A DNA stretch of 64,000 bases from Saccharicrinis sp963677655 (GTDB lineage Bacteria > Bacteroidota > Bacteroidia > Bacteroidales > Marinilabiliaceae), in the NCBI GenBank assembly GCA_963677655.1, contig OY782089.1. One strand, written 5' to 3'. The first letter of the stretch is position 1. Every line of letters begins with the position of its first letter. A program made the position numbers and the translations under genes. Below, in pieces: positions 45,601 to 54,573 of the stretch. The notes beneath the pieces are model-generated. The model was not told the origin of the DNA, did not search any database, and saw nothing but the letters and a program-made list of their open reading frames with translations.

Positions 45601-45995
45601 TATTGATTATCTGCATTTTATCAATATTCCATTTCTTTCTTTAAAATGATAATCTATAATATGACGGATTTGCAGTTACGTAATTATTAAACTTTTCAAT
45701 AGGAGAGGGGAATACAAACTGTTTTCTTGTCATTTTTTAAAGCTAGTACTCTTTACTTTAAATGACGGTTTTACAGTTTGCCTGGTATCTTTTAACTTAA
45801 TCCTGTTAACTATTGATTATCTGCATTTTATCAATATTCCATTTCTTTCTTTAAAATGATAATCTATAATATGACGGATTTACAGTTACGTAATTATTAA
45901 ACTTTTCAATAGGAGAGGGGAATACAAACTGTTTTCATTTCATTTTTTAAAGCTGGTACTCTTTACTATATTTGACGGATTTACAGTTTGCCTGG
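42601..45995. repeat. Mega-array of 17 tandem iteron units
   Basis: Seventeen tandem units start (at GACGG of the first iteron) near 42603, 42814, 43025, 43237, 43448, 43659, 43870, 44081, 44257, 44433, 44609, 44821, 45032, 45243, 45453, 45663 and 45873. Units are 210-212 bp except units 8, 9 and 10, which are 176 bp. Each full unit contains iteron A (TGACGGATTTRCAGTT), iteron B in reverse (CAAACTGTTTTCTTGTCAT), iteron C (AATGACGGTTTTACAGTTTG), a TTACGTAA palindrome and an inverted repeat around CATTTCTTTCTTTAAAATG. The short units lost 35 bp, fusing B to the end of C. The iterons match those at the rep origin (AATGACAGATATACAGTTGA). About 48 complete iterons are present, with no coding capacity. 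A likely role is Rep titration, origin pairing and incompatibility control. Confidence 0.85.
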
Positions 45996-45999
45996 CATC

Positions 46000-47429
46000 T
46001 TTAAATTTGAGATAAAGAGACTTATAAATAATAATCCTTAGAATGTATATATTTATATTGGCAATATACACATTACAATAATCGATGAACCAAAAAATAA
46101 TACTATTTTGAACTATAAATCCAGAAATAAAAGAAAAAAAATATGGACTACTTAATTTTAAATGATTATAAGATCAGTTTAATAATATTTTTGAGTGAGA
46201 TAGGGGCAAAGCTCCATTTTAAAAGACTATTTTATCATATAAAGTAAACCATAAGACAAAATATTTAAATCGTTAATTTGCAAATATCACACTCACTTTT
46301 ATAAAAGAAAATCTAGCTATATTAGCTTTAAATAATTATCTTATATTCCAATAAATAATACATCCATAATCTACTAAAGATCTGACTTTTAATTATTGTT
46401 TCAGTTAATATCTATGCTTTTTATTCTTCAATATTAGAGCTCAGTATCATTGTATTTTATTGAACAAAATCACAGAAAACTGTAAATTCTTTATGATTTT
46501 AAAACTTCAAAACATCTTTCCTGTATAACTCAAATGATAAAATGTGCAATGTAAATACTTTTTATCTGATATCATATAAACAAAAAAAATTTTACGTTAT
46601 GTATAAAGAATAGATTGAATATAAGATGATTGTATCATTTTAACTAGCAGCGATCCTTCTTTGTTAAACAGATTAAAGATAAGATACAATTGTATACCAC
46701 GACCTATTAACAATGCAAATATAATTAAATCTGCATGCTTGAGTCTTACTACACAAAGCCAAACCTATCCAGAAAACCTCGGAGAGTTAAGTATTATTAC
46801 TGTGAAACCAATAAGAAGTTCATTTTCCTTATAAACAACATATAACTTAAACCTACTGACATAGCTTACCTAAATAAAAACATATATAAGTAAAACTGCT
46901 TATCTAGTGAATGAAACAACATCACAAGATTATTACTTATTGGGAACAACTTTTCTTAATGCTATAAAATTCAAGATGTATTATGCGATCATTTCATACT
47001 GAAGTGGGGCAATAAAGGTAACAATAAACCTCCCCGGAGTAGGCTCCAAGGTATCAAATTGAGTTTGTGAAGCAAACATGTATTTATATAACCCAACGAT
47101 CGGGGAATTAACCATAATTGATTAAAAGTTAACCTCTCAATTTACGAAATTAAACAACAAATCCTTATCATTTCTCTACTCGACAAAATTCCTGTAAGCG
47201 AGATACATTTAGAATGTGATTACTGAAATATCAAAAAATAATAAAACAAACATTTAATAATCAGTTTATTTTAAGCGATCACTAATGAAAAAATGCGGTA
47301 AATTTTTTTTAGTTATAGTAACGTAAAAAAATACTAGTAAAACATAAAACCATTAGTAATTTTAGATCTAATGTTTTCTTTAGAGTTTTTATCACTAGCG
47401 TCCATTAAAATTGGGGCGTTATTAATAAT
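46000..47429. other. Long non-coding stretch
   Basis: About 1.4 kb without a supportable gene. It is AT-rich with a GC-richer patch near 46980-47110 (CCTCCCCGGAGTAGGCTCC) that gives no sensible protein in any frame. It may be old mobile-element debris. Confidence 0.5.
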
Positions 47430-48245
47430 TAAACAAATTTAGCTCATTAAGCCTAAAACGTTCTTTGTCATTTTGAAATGTAGTTCTCTCGAAGAGGTCT
47501 CAAAGATGAGTTTTATTAGTCAATGATATACTCAAGATCTGTAAAACCTCATATGTACTTCTGTTAAGTTTCATGTCTTTCTGGACAATTGCTATCAAGC
47601 AGTAGGTACATATAGCAACATAGATCTGGATACGAACAGTATTTTCAGTAATACCCCAATTTTTTTTTATTTTCAGATGTAACTTTAGTCATTTGAAGAA
47701 TAGCTCGACTTGCCAGTGATTATTATACAGTTCACGCTTTTTTTCTTCATCCCAATATCTGACCAGTCGAGGATGTTTTGGATAAAAACCGGTCAATTCA
47801 TTTAAATCGTAATTGAGTCAAAACCGTAGACATTACAGTCAAGCTTTAAGATCACAGAAACTCGTTTTTGTCGGGCTTCATTAACCAGATGGTAAGTATA
47901 CTCTTCAAATATGTGATAGTCCTGGTCCTGATTAGCTCTCTACAAGGATGATCTGGAAACATTTTTGCCTAAACCCAAATGATAAGATATTGGAATGATG
48001 AGTATCAAGTGCGGCAATCTAATCTCTCAGGCTTTCACGATTTGATAATTACCCGAACATCAGAGCAATCAATTGGTTCTAACAGGTGAAATGCTTTACG
48101 TATTTGTTTCCGACATACTTGCGAACGATGTAATTGAACTTATTCCTATTCAGAAAGATGCTAACAGAGCGAAAACGTATTTATCCTTTAACATTTGCTA
48201 TTCTCTTTAGGAATGGCGAAAATGCAAATTGAAATCCGTTTAATC
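47430..48245 (-). pseudogene. Decayed IS4-family transposase (DUF4372 type)
   Basis: Reading the minus strand and stepping over stops recovers DUF4372 features: FNYIVRKYVGNKYVKHFTC, then (stop for W) NQLIALMFG, then LSNRESLRD, and near the end YNNHWQVELFFK followed by LKLHLKIKKNWGITEN and YEVLQILSISLTNKTHL. At least four in-frame stops (TAG, TAA or TGA in place of Trp, Gln or Arg) and one or more frameshifts are visible. The element cannot move, and no terminal repeats were found. Confidence 0.75.
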
Positions 48246-48354
48246 GAATTCTAAGATAAAATCAAGTATTATAAAACAATTGTTGTAATTTTATAATTCC
48301 AAACAACTCCCTTAAGCTCATATTGCCCGAATGTATTAACCTGCCTGACGCATT

Positions 48355-49333
48355 TTAACAAATGGAGTACCTCTCCTCACTACTGAAAAAACCCGTAGTT
48401 ATCAGCTTAAATTTAACCGCATTCATTAATACTCCATGTTCCTTTCTCTCTTTTGCTTTTCTATCGTAATAGATACGTAATTCCGGATCATTCTGTATTG
48501 CCGAACGGGCTGCATTGCTTAAGTTTGCTTTAATTCGTTTATTGGCCAAATGGCTCACTCTCGTTTTTCCGTGATAGCTAGATCCTGAGCTATTTTCAAA
48601 AGGAACAATCCCACTATAACAGGCGTACTTTCTTGCATCTGAAAAATTCTGAAAATTGCAAGTGTAAACAATAAATAAAACAGAATTTACTAACCCAATT
48701 CCAATAACACTTCTTGTTAGTTTATAATTCTTAAACACCTCTGGTTCGGAAACTATTATCTGCTCCATCTCTTTTTCAATTAATTCTATATCCCTTGAAA
48801 AAATGATGATTCTAGATTATATCCTCTTGATGGTAGCTATTGCATTAGCTTTTGTTAACTCACGGAGAATTGTCTTTTCTGACTTTTGCATTTTAACAAG
48901 GCGTTCCCATTCATTTATTAAACCTTTCAATATCCTAATTGATTCAAGAGGTAACTTGGTAGGGAGTAATTCATCTCTATGTAGGTAACAAAATTTTGAA
49001 ATCTGAAAAGAATCTACTTTATCATTTTTCCCCCGTACTAATCCCAAAGAACGTTTGATGTGTAAAGGTGACATCATTGCATACCAAAGGTTATTATTCT
49101 CAAAAAACATAGCTAAATCCAAGCTATACACACCGGTATGCTCCAAACAAAACACCACTTCTTTAGCAATTACACCTTGTTTTTTTCAGCCACCTGATTA
49201 ACGCTTTATATCCACTATCATCATTTTTAAATTGCTCATAAGCAGATTTATCTCCAAGTACTTTGAAAAATGATGTAACATCCAATGTTTTTTTTGAAAC
49301 ATCAATCCCAACAAAACATTTGTAATTTACAAC
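48355..49333 (-). pseudogene. Interrupted IS110-family transposase
   Basis: On the minus strand the reading starts near 49333 with CFVGIDVSKKTLDVTSF, the DEDD-domain opening of IS110 transposases. It is frameshifted near 49180 and resumes with VFCLEHTGVYSLDLAMF. It then stops at TAA 48817-48819 and continues in frame for 16 codons to EKEMEQIIVSEP. The C-terminal domain follows (IGIGLVNSVLFIVYTCNFQNFSDARKYACYSGIVPFENSSG.SYHGKTRVSHLANKRIKANL). So one frameshift and one nonsense mutation inactivate it. The element looks otherwise complete and is flanked by the DUF4372 relic. Confidence 0.8.
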
Positions 49334-50138
49334 TTTGTAATTAGATGATTAATATTTAACCGAAATATTGAAAGAAACTAAAACCTTTAATAAGCTTGGT
49401 AGATTAAAATTCTAATTGGTTCGATTCAATAAAAGAGTAAAAGACTAATTCGATTGATAGCCCTGATATAGACTGGAGTAAACACTAGTTAACTTTTACT
49501 CTTTTCGGTTAATTTAAAACTAACCCTTTTTAGTTTTAAGTTCCAATACAAATCTAAAGGAATAGCCTCTACATCTAACTATATTTCAAATACTTCAAAG
49601 AACGTAATTATATTTTAATGGGACAAGCAATGAATATTTATATTAAGTAATTAAAAATACAGGAATTGTGTTCTAAACATTCTAACTGCATATTGTATAG
49701 AACAAATTTCCTATTCATTTTTATTTAGAGTTTGCTAAAATTCAATGAATTTCACATTTTTACTTTTATCATTATCAAATAAAGCCTTCATCAGAGAAGG
49801 TTAGTTTAAATAAAACAGTCTAGAGATGTATATATTCTTACAATTATTATTAGTTTTAAATTATAATTATTGTATTCTTATTTAATATATATTATGTTAA
49901 TTCCTTTCCCCCCTTAATAAAAATCTTGCGAATGCAAGTTTATATTTAGTAATTTGTCAGATAGTTTTTGCAATGGTATATATTATAGATTTCTTAATAA
50001 TTTTAATTTATTTCAGTAGCGATACAAATTACACCTTTTGATATTTAATCTATATAGTATATAGAATCTTTTTATCTTTTTAGATAGATAATAGCTATTG
50101 TTGTATTTTGATGATTATCAATGTAATAAAACTTCTTA
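49334..50138. other. AT-rich non-coding region upstream of the origin
   Basis: About 800 bp with no supportable gene. An inverted repeat (AAAAGAGTAAAAG near 49430, CTTTTACTCTTTT near 49495) is present. Very AT-rich tracts near 49850-49910 could be the unwinding element of the origin, but this is inference. No DnaA-box match (TTATCCACA) was noticed. Confidence 0.45.
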
Positions 50139-50244
50139 AATGACAAATAAGCACTTTATGATGACATATATACAGTTTATAATGACGGATATACAGTAAT
50201 TTAAATGACAGATGTACAGTTCAAAATGACAGATATACAGTTGA
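50139..50244 (+). other. oriV: Plasmid origin iterons upstream of rep
   Basis: Four clear direct repeats with a 21-23 bp period begin at 50161, 50182, 50205 and 50226 (consensus ATGACRGATATACAGTT). A degenerate fifth starts at 50139. One iteron per two helical turns is typical of Rep_3 origins. The same motif forms the mega-array at 42.6-46.0 kb. Confidence 0.8.
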
Positions 50245-50288
50245 TTGTAAAAAATGATTAAATATTTTCTAAAATAATGACATTATAA

Positions 50289-50319
50289 TTTGACGCTGTC
50301 ATTTAAATAAGTAATTTTG
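50289..50319 (+). promoter_or_regulatory. rep promoter with half-iteron operator
   Basis: TTTG (50289-50292) and TAATTTTG (50312-50319) with a 19-bp spacer match the Bacteroidota promoter closely. Across the -33 element lies TGACgctGTCA (50291-50301), an inverted pair of iteron half-sites. Rep_3 initiators repress their own genes as dimers at such sites, and the arrangement is the same here. Confidence 0.75.
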
Positions 50320-50353
50320 ATAAAAATATTTTACTATTAAATATTAAAATTCT

Positions 50354-51316
50354 ATGAATGCTAATTCTTTCCAATTTCCTAACATTCTAAATAGGGCAGT
50401 TCATAACTTTGAATCCGCCTTATCAAAAAGGATGTTTTATGTATTAATGACAAGACTAAAGAAAGGTATTGATCTGCAAATTGATATACATAAGAATCTT
50501 TGGATAGAAGTACCGACTGCACTATTAAGACAACAACACCACGAAATATTAGCTAAAGCATCAGACGAACTTCAATCTGCGAAGTTCTCTTTTTTAGATG
50601 AGAAGAATGAACGTTTTAATAAAATTATACCGTTCCCTGTCGTACAATATCAAAAAAGATGGGGACATGTAAAAATTAAAGTTGAACCAGAAGCTTTACA
50701 ATATCTTGCACAGTTAACATCAGGTTATATATGGATTCGCTTAAAATCTATTCTATCTTTAAATAGTAAATATTCACAAAGATGGTTTGAATTATTTATG
50801 TCAAAAAAGGATTTTGGAGAATGGAAAAACGTTGAAATAGAATATATTAAAAAAGTTATGAAAATCGGTGATGGATACAAAGATAAGGCTGGTTTTTTAA
50901 GAAGAGTCGTTTATGAGCCAATTAAAGAAATAAATGAAAAAACACCCTTATTTATAGAATATACACCAATAAATAATCAAAAAAGACCAATATTAGGCTT
51001 TGATTTTACAATAAAGAATCAAGAAGCAAAAGGCGAAGCTGAAGTATTTGAAAAAATTGAAAGATATTACGACGAACTTCATCAATTAAAACCTCATGAA
51101 GTTGCCCAAAAAATGAGAAATCTCATTAGAGAATATGATCTACCCCCAGTAATTTATGAAGAAATGGTTACAAACAAAACTTTATTAAATGCAGTATTAG
51201 AAGCAGATGCAAAAATAAAAGCGGGATCTGTTACTATTGAAACAACTAAAAACAGATATATGGGAGGAGTAATTAAACGAGCGAGAAGAGAATCTTCATC
51301 ATCAAACGCAAATTAA
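50354..51316 (+). CDS. repB: Rep_3-family replication initiator
   Basis: This 320-residue protein is a Rep_3 (RepE/Pi-like) initiator. The N-terminal winged helix (about 10-130) starts FQFPNILNRAVHNFESALSKRMFYVLMTRL. The second winged helix carries 'GYIWIRLKSILSLNSKYSQRWFELFMSKKDFGEW' and 'IEYIKKVMKIGDGYKDKAGFLRRVVYEPIKEINEKT', the signature DNA-recognition block. The C-terminal ~90 residues are a charged extension ending in Arg/Ser-rich sequence. Monomers would bind the upstream iterons to open the origin, and dimers would repress the promoter. It is the likely sole replication gene of the plasmid. Confidence 0.92.
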   Translation: MNANSFQFPNILNRAVHNFESALSKRMFYVLMTRLKKGIDLQIDIHKNLWIEVPTALLRQQHHEILAKASDELQSAKFSFLDEKNERFNKIIPFPVVQYQKRWGHVKIKVEPEALQYLAQLTSGYIWIRLKSILSLNSKYSQRWFELFMSKKDFGEWKNVEIEYIKKVMKIGDGYKDKAGFLRRVVYEPIKEINEKTPLFIEYTPINNQKRPILGFDFTIKNQEAKGEAEVFEKIERYYDELHQLKPHEVAQKMRNLIREYDLPPVIYEEMVTNKTLLNAVLEADAKIKAGSVTIETTKNRYMGGVIKRARRESSSSNAN

Positions 51317-51515
51317 AGTCTTTTTCAGCTGTAGGCCTACAAACTGTTTTCTTGTCATTTTTAAAAGCTATTACTTTTTACTTTATATGACGGATTTACA
51401 GTTAATATATAAGATCTTTTATTCATTCAAAAATATTTACTGTATTGTAACTAGTTCAAATGTAAGTTGTAACTTTAAGTACCATCAGATTAAAATGCAT
51501 TCAATATACCAAGTA
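51317..51515. repeat. Isolated iteron pair downstream of rep
   Basis: CAAACTGTTTTCTTGTCAT (from 51340, reverse) and ATGACGGATTTACAGTT (51387-51403, forward) reproduce the B-to-C half of a mega-array unit almost exactly, including the linking GCTATTACTTTTTACTTTA. So rep is flanked by iterons on both sides. The rest of this gap is non-coding. Confidence 0.75.
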
Positions 51516-52589
51516 TTAAATGTTATATTTTGTAAGTTGACAATTCCAATCTTTAAATTTACTTTTTTCAATTATTAGTTTGTTTTCTAAATTTTCACTA
51601 ATTAACACTTTATTGATTAGCCAAATAAAACTATATAGACTCTGAATATCAAACGTCTCATTTCTATATACAATCCTTAATTGTTTATCATTATGAAAGT
51701 TAACATTCAAATTTTCTTTACTAATGAAGTATGAGATAATTTTTAAATCATTTTTTAATCCCCCAAAATCATTATCATTAATTAAAATGATGCTTTTATA
51801 TATTCCTTGGTCAACCAATTCAAAAAGTTTCTGACACTGCTTATCACTAATGGAACCAAAAGTGGCAACATGTGTACTAGTAAAATCACCTTTAATTTGA
51901 CAATAAGAAAGATTATCAATAGGATTTTCAGAAATAACCAAAGTCTTGTGTGTTTTAGAGTAATTCGAAACCCAAAAGGAATCAACTACTTCACTTCCCA
52001 AAGCCATTTTCTTCTCGTTTGAATCTCTTATTTCTAAACCTACGACAGTTTTATCCTTAATCGAAGGGAATCCAGTCATAACGGGTCCATAGTTACTTTT
52101 GGTCTTAAAACCATATTTATAGCAGTTAACTATAGTCCCTTTAAATAAAGGATGATTAATTGTTTCCTTAGTCAGACCACGACTCAATAGAAAATCATAG
52201 TTGATTAATTCATGTGGAGCATAAAGCTCATATTCAAATTTCACTTTCTCGTGAAAAGTTTCAATTTCCTGGGTAAGTTCCTTTCCTCCTGAATCATCAT
52301 CTAACTGAGCAAAAGCCTTAGCATAATCTTGTTTAGACTTACTGTCTGTACTCAGATAACCGTTTATCCTATTGACTACAAAATTGATAATATTACCCTT
52401 ATCCCTGGTATCGTTGAGATTTTGATAGATATATTTTCCTGTTTTCTGATGCCTCAGCACTAAAAGCTTCTCACCATCCTTTTCAAACACTTTTTGCCTG
52501 GAAGTAGATTTATGCACATCTATTACATATCCAGAACTTAAAAGATACTTGGTCAGATCAATTTTTTCTATATAATGATAGGCATCCAT
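51516..52589 (-). CDS. TOPRIM/DUF3991 protein (short paralogue)
   Basis: This 357-residue protein has the same N-terminal architecture as the 870-aa tra-block protein: a DNA-binding part 'STSRQKVFEKDGEKLLVLRHQKTGKYIYQNLNDTRDKGNIINFVVNRI' (about 28-75) and a TOPRIM core (LVISENPIDNLSYCQIKG near 215, IILINDNDFGGLKNDL near 263). Shared blocks such as 'FKGTIVNCYKYGFKTKSNYGPVMTGFPSIKDKTVVGLEIRD' show paralogy. It lacks the C-terminal DUF3945-like repeats. A role in DNA processing or priming of plasmid replication is possible, since it converges on rep. Confidence 0.75.
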   Translation of the reverse strand: MDAYHYIEKIDLTKYLLSSGYVIDVHKSTSRQKVFEKDGEKLLVLRHQKTGKYIYQNLNDTRDKGNIINFVVNRINGYLSTDSKSKQDYAKAFAQLDDDSGGKELTQEIETFHEKVKFEYELYAPHELINYDFLLSRGLTKETINHPLFKGTIVNCYKYGFKTKSNYGPVMTGFPSIKDKTVVGLEIRDSNEKKMALGSEVVDSFWVSNYSKTHKTLVISENPIDNLSYCQIKGDFTSTHVATFGSISDKQCQKLFELVDQGIYKSIILINDNDFGGLKNDLKIISYFISKENLNVNFHNDKQLRIVYRNETFDIQSLYSFIWLINKVLISENLENKLIIEKSKFKDWNCQLTKYNI

Positions 52590-52656
52590 AGGGACATGAA
52601 TTCTAATTCCAAATTTAAAAATCGGTAACCGAAATTTTGTAACTCGAAAATAACGT

Positions 52657-52905
52657 TTATTCTATAAGTTTCAGTAATAGTTTTTTAATTTGTTCAGTTT
52701 TATCTTTTTTAACAATAGTTTGTACATGAAGACAAAGTGATTCAATAGCTATCTTTTTGTGACTTAAAACCAAGTCTTTGGTATAACCGCAGTATAGATC
52801 CAGGTAATCTTTGATAACCACTTTCGGGAAAGGACTATCATCTTCAGAGGCATACTCAATTAAGTGTTTCACCGCTATTTTTTCACTTTTAGATAACTCG
52901 CTCAT
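52657..52905 (-). CDS. Small hypothetical protein
   Basis: This 82-residue, helix-rich, lysine- and leucine-rich protein (MSELSKSEKIAVKHLIEYA) has no signal peptide or membrane segment. The family is not recognised. It is 67 bp upstream of the TOPRIM gene on the same strand and may be co-transcribed. Confidence 0.5.
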   Translation of the reverse strand: MSELSKSEKIAVKHLIEYASEDDSPFPKVVIKDYLDLYCGYTKDLVLSHKKIAIESLCLHVQTIVKKDKTEQIKKLLLKLIE

Positions 52906-53880
52906 TTAATAACTCTATAAATTTATCAAAGGCAAAAATAGTAAATTTTGCGAGTAATTTTTCATGGAAGAATAGATTCAAAAAAAATCCCTACTTATCA
53001 TATGTTATTCTATAAGACATTTATAAGATTAACTTATACCACTTTTAAAACTGTAAAAAGTGACTTAAAGATAAAAATTAAATCTGCCAATTCATTCCTT
53101 TGGGGCTCGGGTTTTAAGGCATTTTTAGTTATGAGGAACGAATAGCGGAATGACTTAAATACCGACTGTGCGTAAGGGCAAAAGGCCCCGATGGATCGGG
53201 ACAAGCTATGACAAAACAGCACTGAAAGTGATGGGAAATGGCAAACATAGGCTTGTGGGTAGAAGTAAGGTTTGCCATTTTGTATGCACCATGCAAATTG
53301 AAAATGGCAAATGTTACAGGCAGAGGGAGATTTTTGTATCTTAATTGGTTAATGGTCATTTGACAATGGACATTGGTTGATATAAGAAAAGGAATACATT
53401 TAAGAACGAGGTTAGAACAAATACCGCACGTGGGTGGGTGAAAGGCTTGATTGCCACTTTTGAGGCATTGGGAGTGAATGTACCCCTAATACAGAAGGGC
53501 AGCAATTGGGGTGTTATGGGGTGCATGTGGGATGGTGAAGTTTTTATTGTAAATAAGAATTTTTCTAGTAAGTGAATAATATGAAATATCAAATACGAAT
53601 AAGGTTTTAATACTATTGAATGAATAATTCAAATAAATATTAATTATAATAGATGATATGTTTTGGTGAGATATGATAGGGATGCTCTTACTGTATTTTA
53701 TCAATTTTATAAACTTAAGATTTCTAGAGTGTATTATTTTTCAAGAAATGAATTTCTTAAGCAAAGAAATTCATTTCAGAAATTTTTAATATGCTTTCAT
53801 CACTTTTTTTACTCAAATGAGGGAGTAATCTTTTGACTTCTGTGAATAACTAATTATAAATCAAATAAAAAAATATCTTT
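52906..53880. other. Non-coding patch with GC-richer, structured core
   Basis: The segment 53085-53345 differs from its surroundings: it is GC-richer and has nested hairpins. These include CCCGAT-GG-ATCGGG near 53187-53200, and 10-bp arms AATGGCAAAC (53237-53246) / GTTTGCCATT (53270-53279) with a third AATGGCAAA near 53294. Several short minus-strand ORFs cross it but look like chance. Downstream, a plus-strand frame (53381-53577) reads like the C terminus of a protein (ARGWVKGLIATFEALGVNVP...GEVFIVNKNFSSK) with no start. The patch looks like an imported fragment with a structured RNA or transfer-type element. Confidence 0.45.
53381..53577 (+). pseudogene. Possible C-terminal gene remnant
   Basis: This is an open plus-strand frame without a start codon. 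Its translation includes TNTARGWVKGLIATFEALGV and WGVMGCMWDGEVFIVN before a TGA. The balanced composition is protein-like, but the family is not recognised. It is bounded upstream by stops in the same frame. Confidence 0.35.
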
Positions 53881-54573
53881 ATGTATAAATATCTATTTTT
53901 AAAGTATAAGTCAAGGCGAATTATTCTTAGTTCGATTATTAACTTGTTTTTTTTGTTTATTGGTTGCCAATTGAATTCTTAGGACTCAATTAGTCTGAAT
54001 GGCAATTGGAAATTTACTTTAGCAAAAAATGAAAAGGAGGCTTATCTACTAAAAGACTTTTTTTACCAGATTTTAAAGCAACAAAATTTAAGTCAATTCC
54101 AGTTCCTTCCAATTGGGCTGTATTAGGTTTTGAAGAACCTGTATATCGTGGATTTGATATTAACCTAACAAGTGAAGGTTTTTATTTACATGAATTTACA
54201 ATACCAAAAGGTTGAGCAAACAAGCGTCTTTTATAACATAATAGTTTTGTTATTGCAAATTCCTCTATTAAGTCTAAAAGTTCAGAAGCATCTCTGTTAG
54301 ACTGTAGAGGTATAATGTTTATTAATGTGGAGTTGGACGTACCGGGAAATAAATTACATACAGATTATTCCGGTGAATTATCCAGACCAATTTTACAGAG
54401 CAAATAATTACTATAAAGAAAAGCCAGTAGGCTGTGATGTAATAATAATATTTAAGAGTCAAAATAGTAGGGAATACAAATAATAAATTTAGGGAGGTAG
54501 ATGCTAAATTTATATCGCTAAGTGTGGGGGGTACTATTTTGGAGTGAATTCAGTTTACTATATCTATTACGTT
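53881..54573 (+). pseudogene. Decayed GH2 beta-galactosidase-like gene, 5' part
   Basis: Starting at ATG 53881, a lipoprotein-type signal (LFFLFIGCQ) leads to an in-frame TAG and then SISLNGNWKFTLAKNEKEAY. After a frameshift the text continues DFKATKFKSIPVPSNWAVLG, FEEPVYRGFDINLTSEGFY, LHEFTIPKG and then TGA where Trp is expected. This is the sugar-binding N-terminal domain of LacZ-type GH2 enzymes. Only scrambled traces follow before the IS1182-family element. Confidence 0.7.

Noticed and set aside
42601..45995. CRISPR array
   Set aside because: The period is about 211 bp, and the entire unit is conserved, with no unique spacers. No cas genes are present. The motifs match Rep iterons.
46980..47110. 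Possible coding patch with GC-richer sequence
   Set aside because: Translation in all frames yields stops or low-complexity text without recognisable motifs.
48803..48988. Plus-strand ORF of 61 codons
   Set aside because: It lies antisense to the well-recognised IS110 transposase relic and has no features of its own.
53034..53704. Several short overlapping minus-strand ORFs
   Set aside because: They overlap each other in different frames, have low-complexity or odd composition, and cross clear hairpins. I treat them as chance ORFs.
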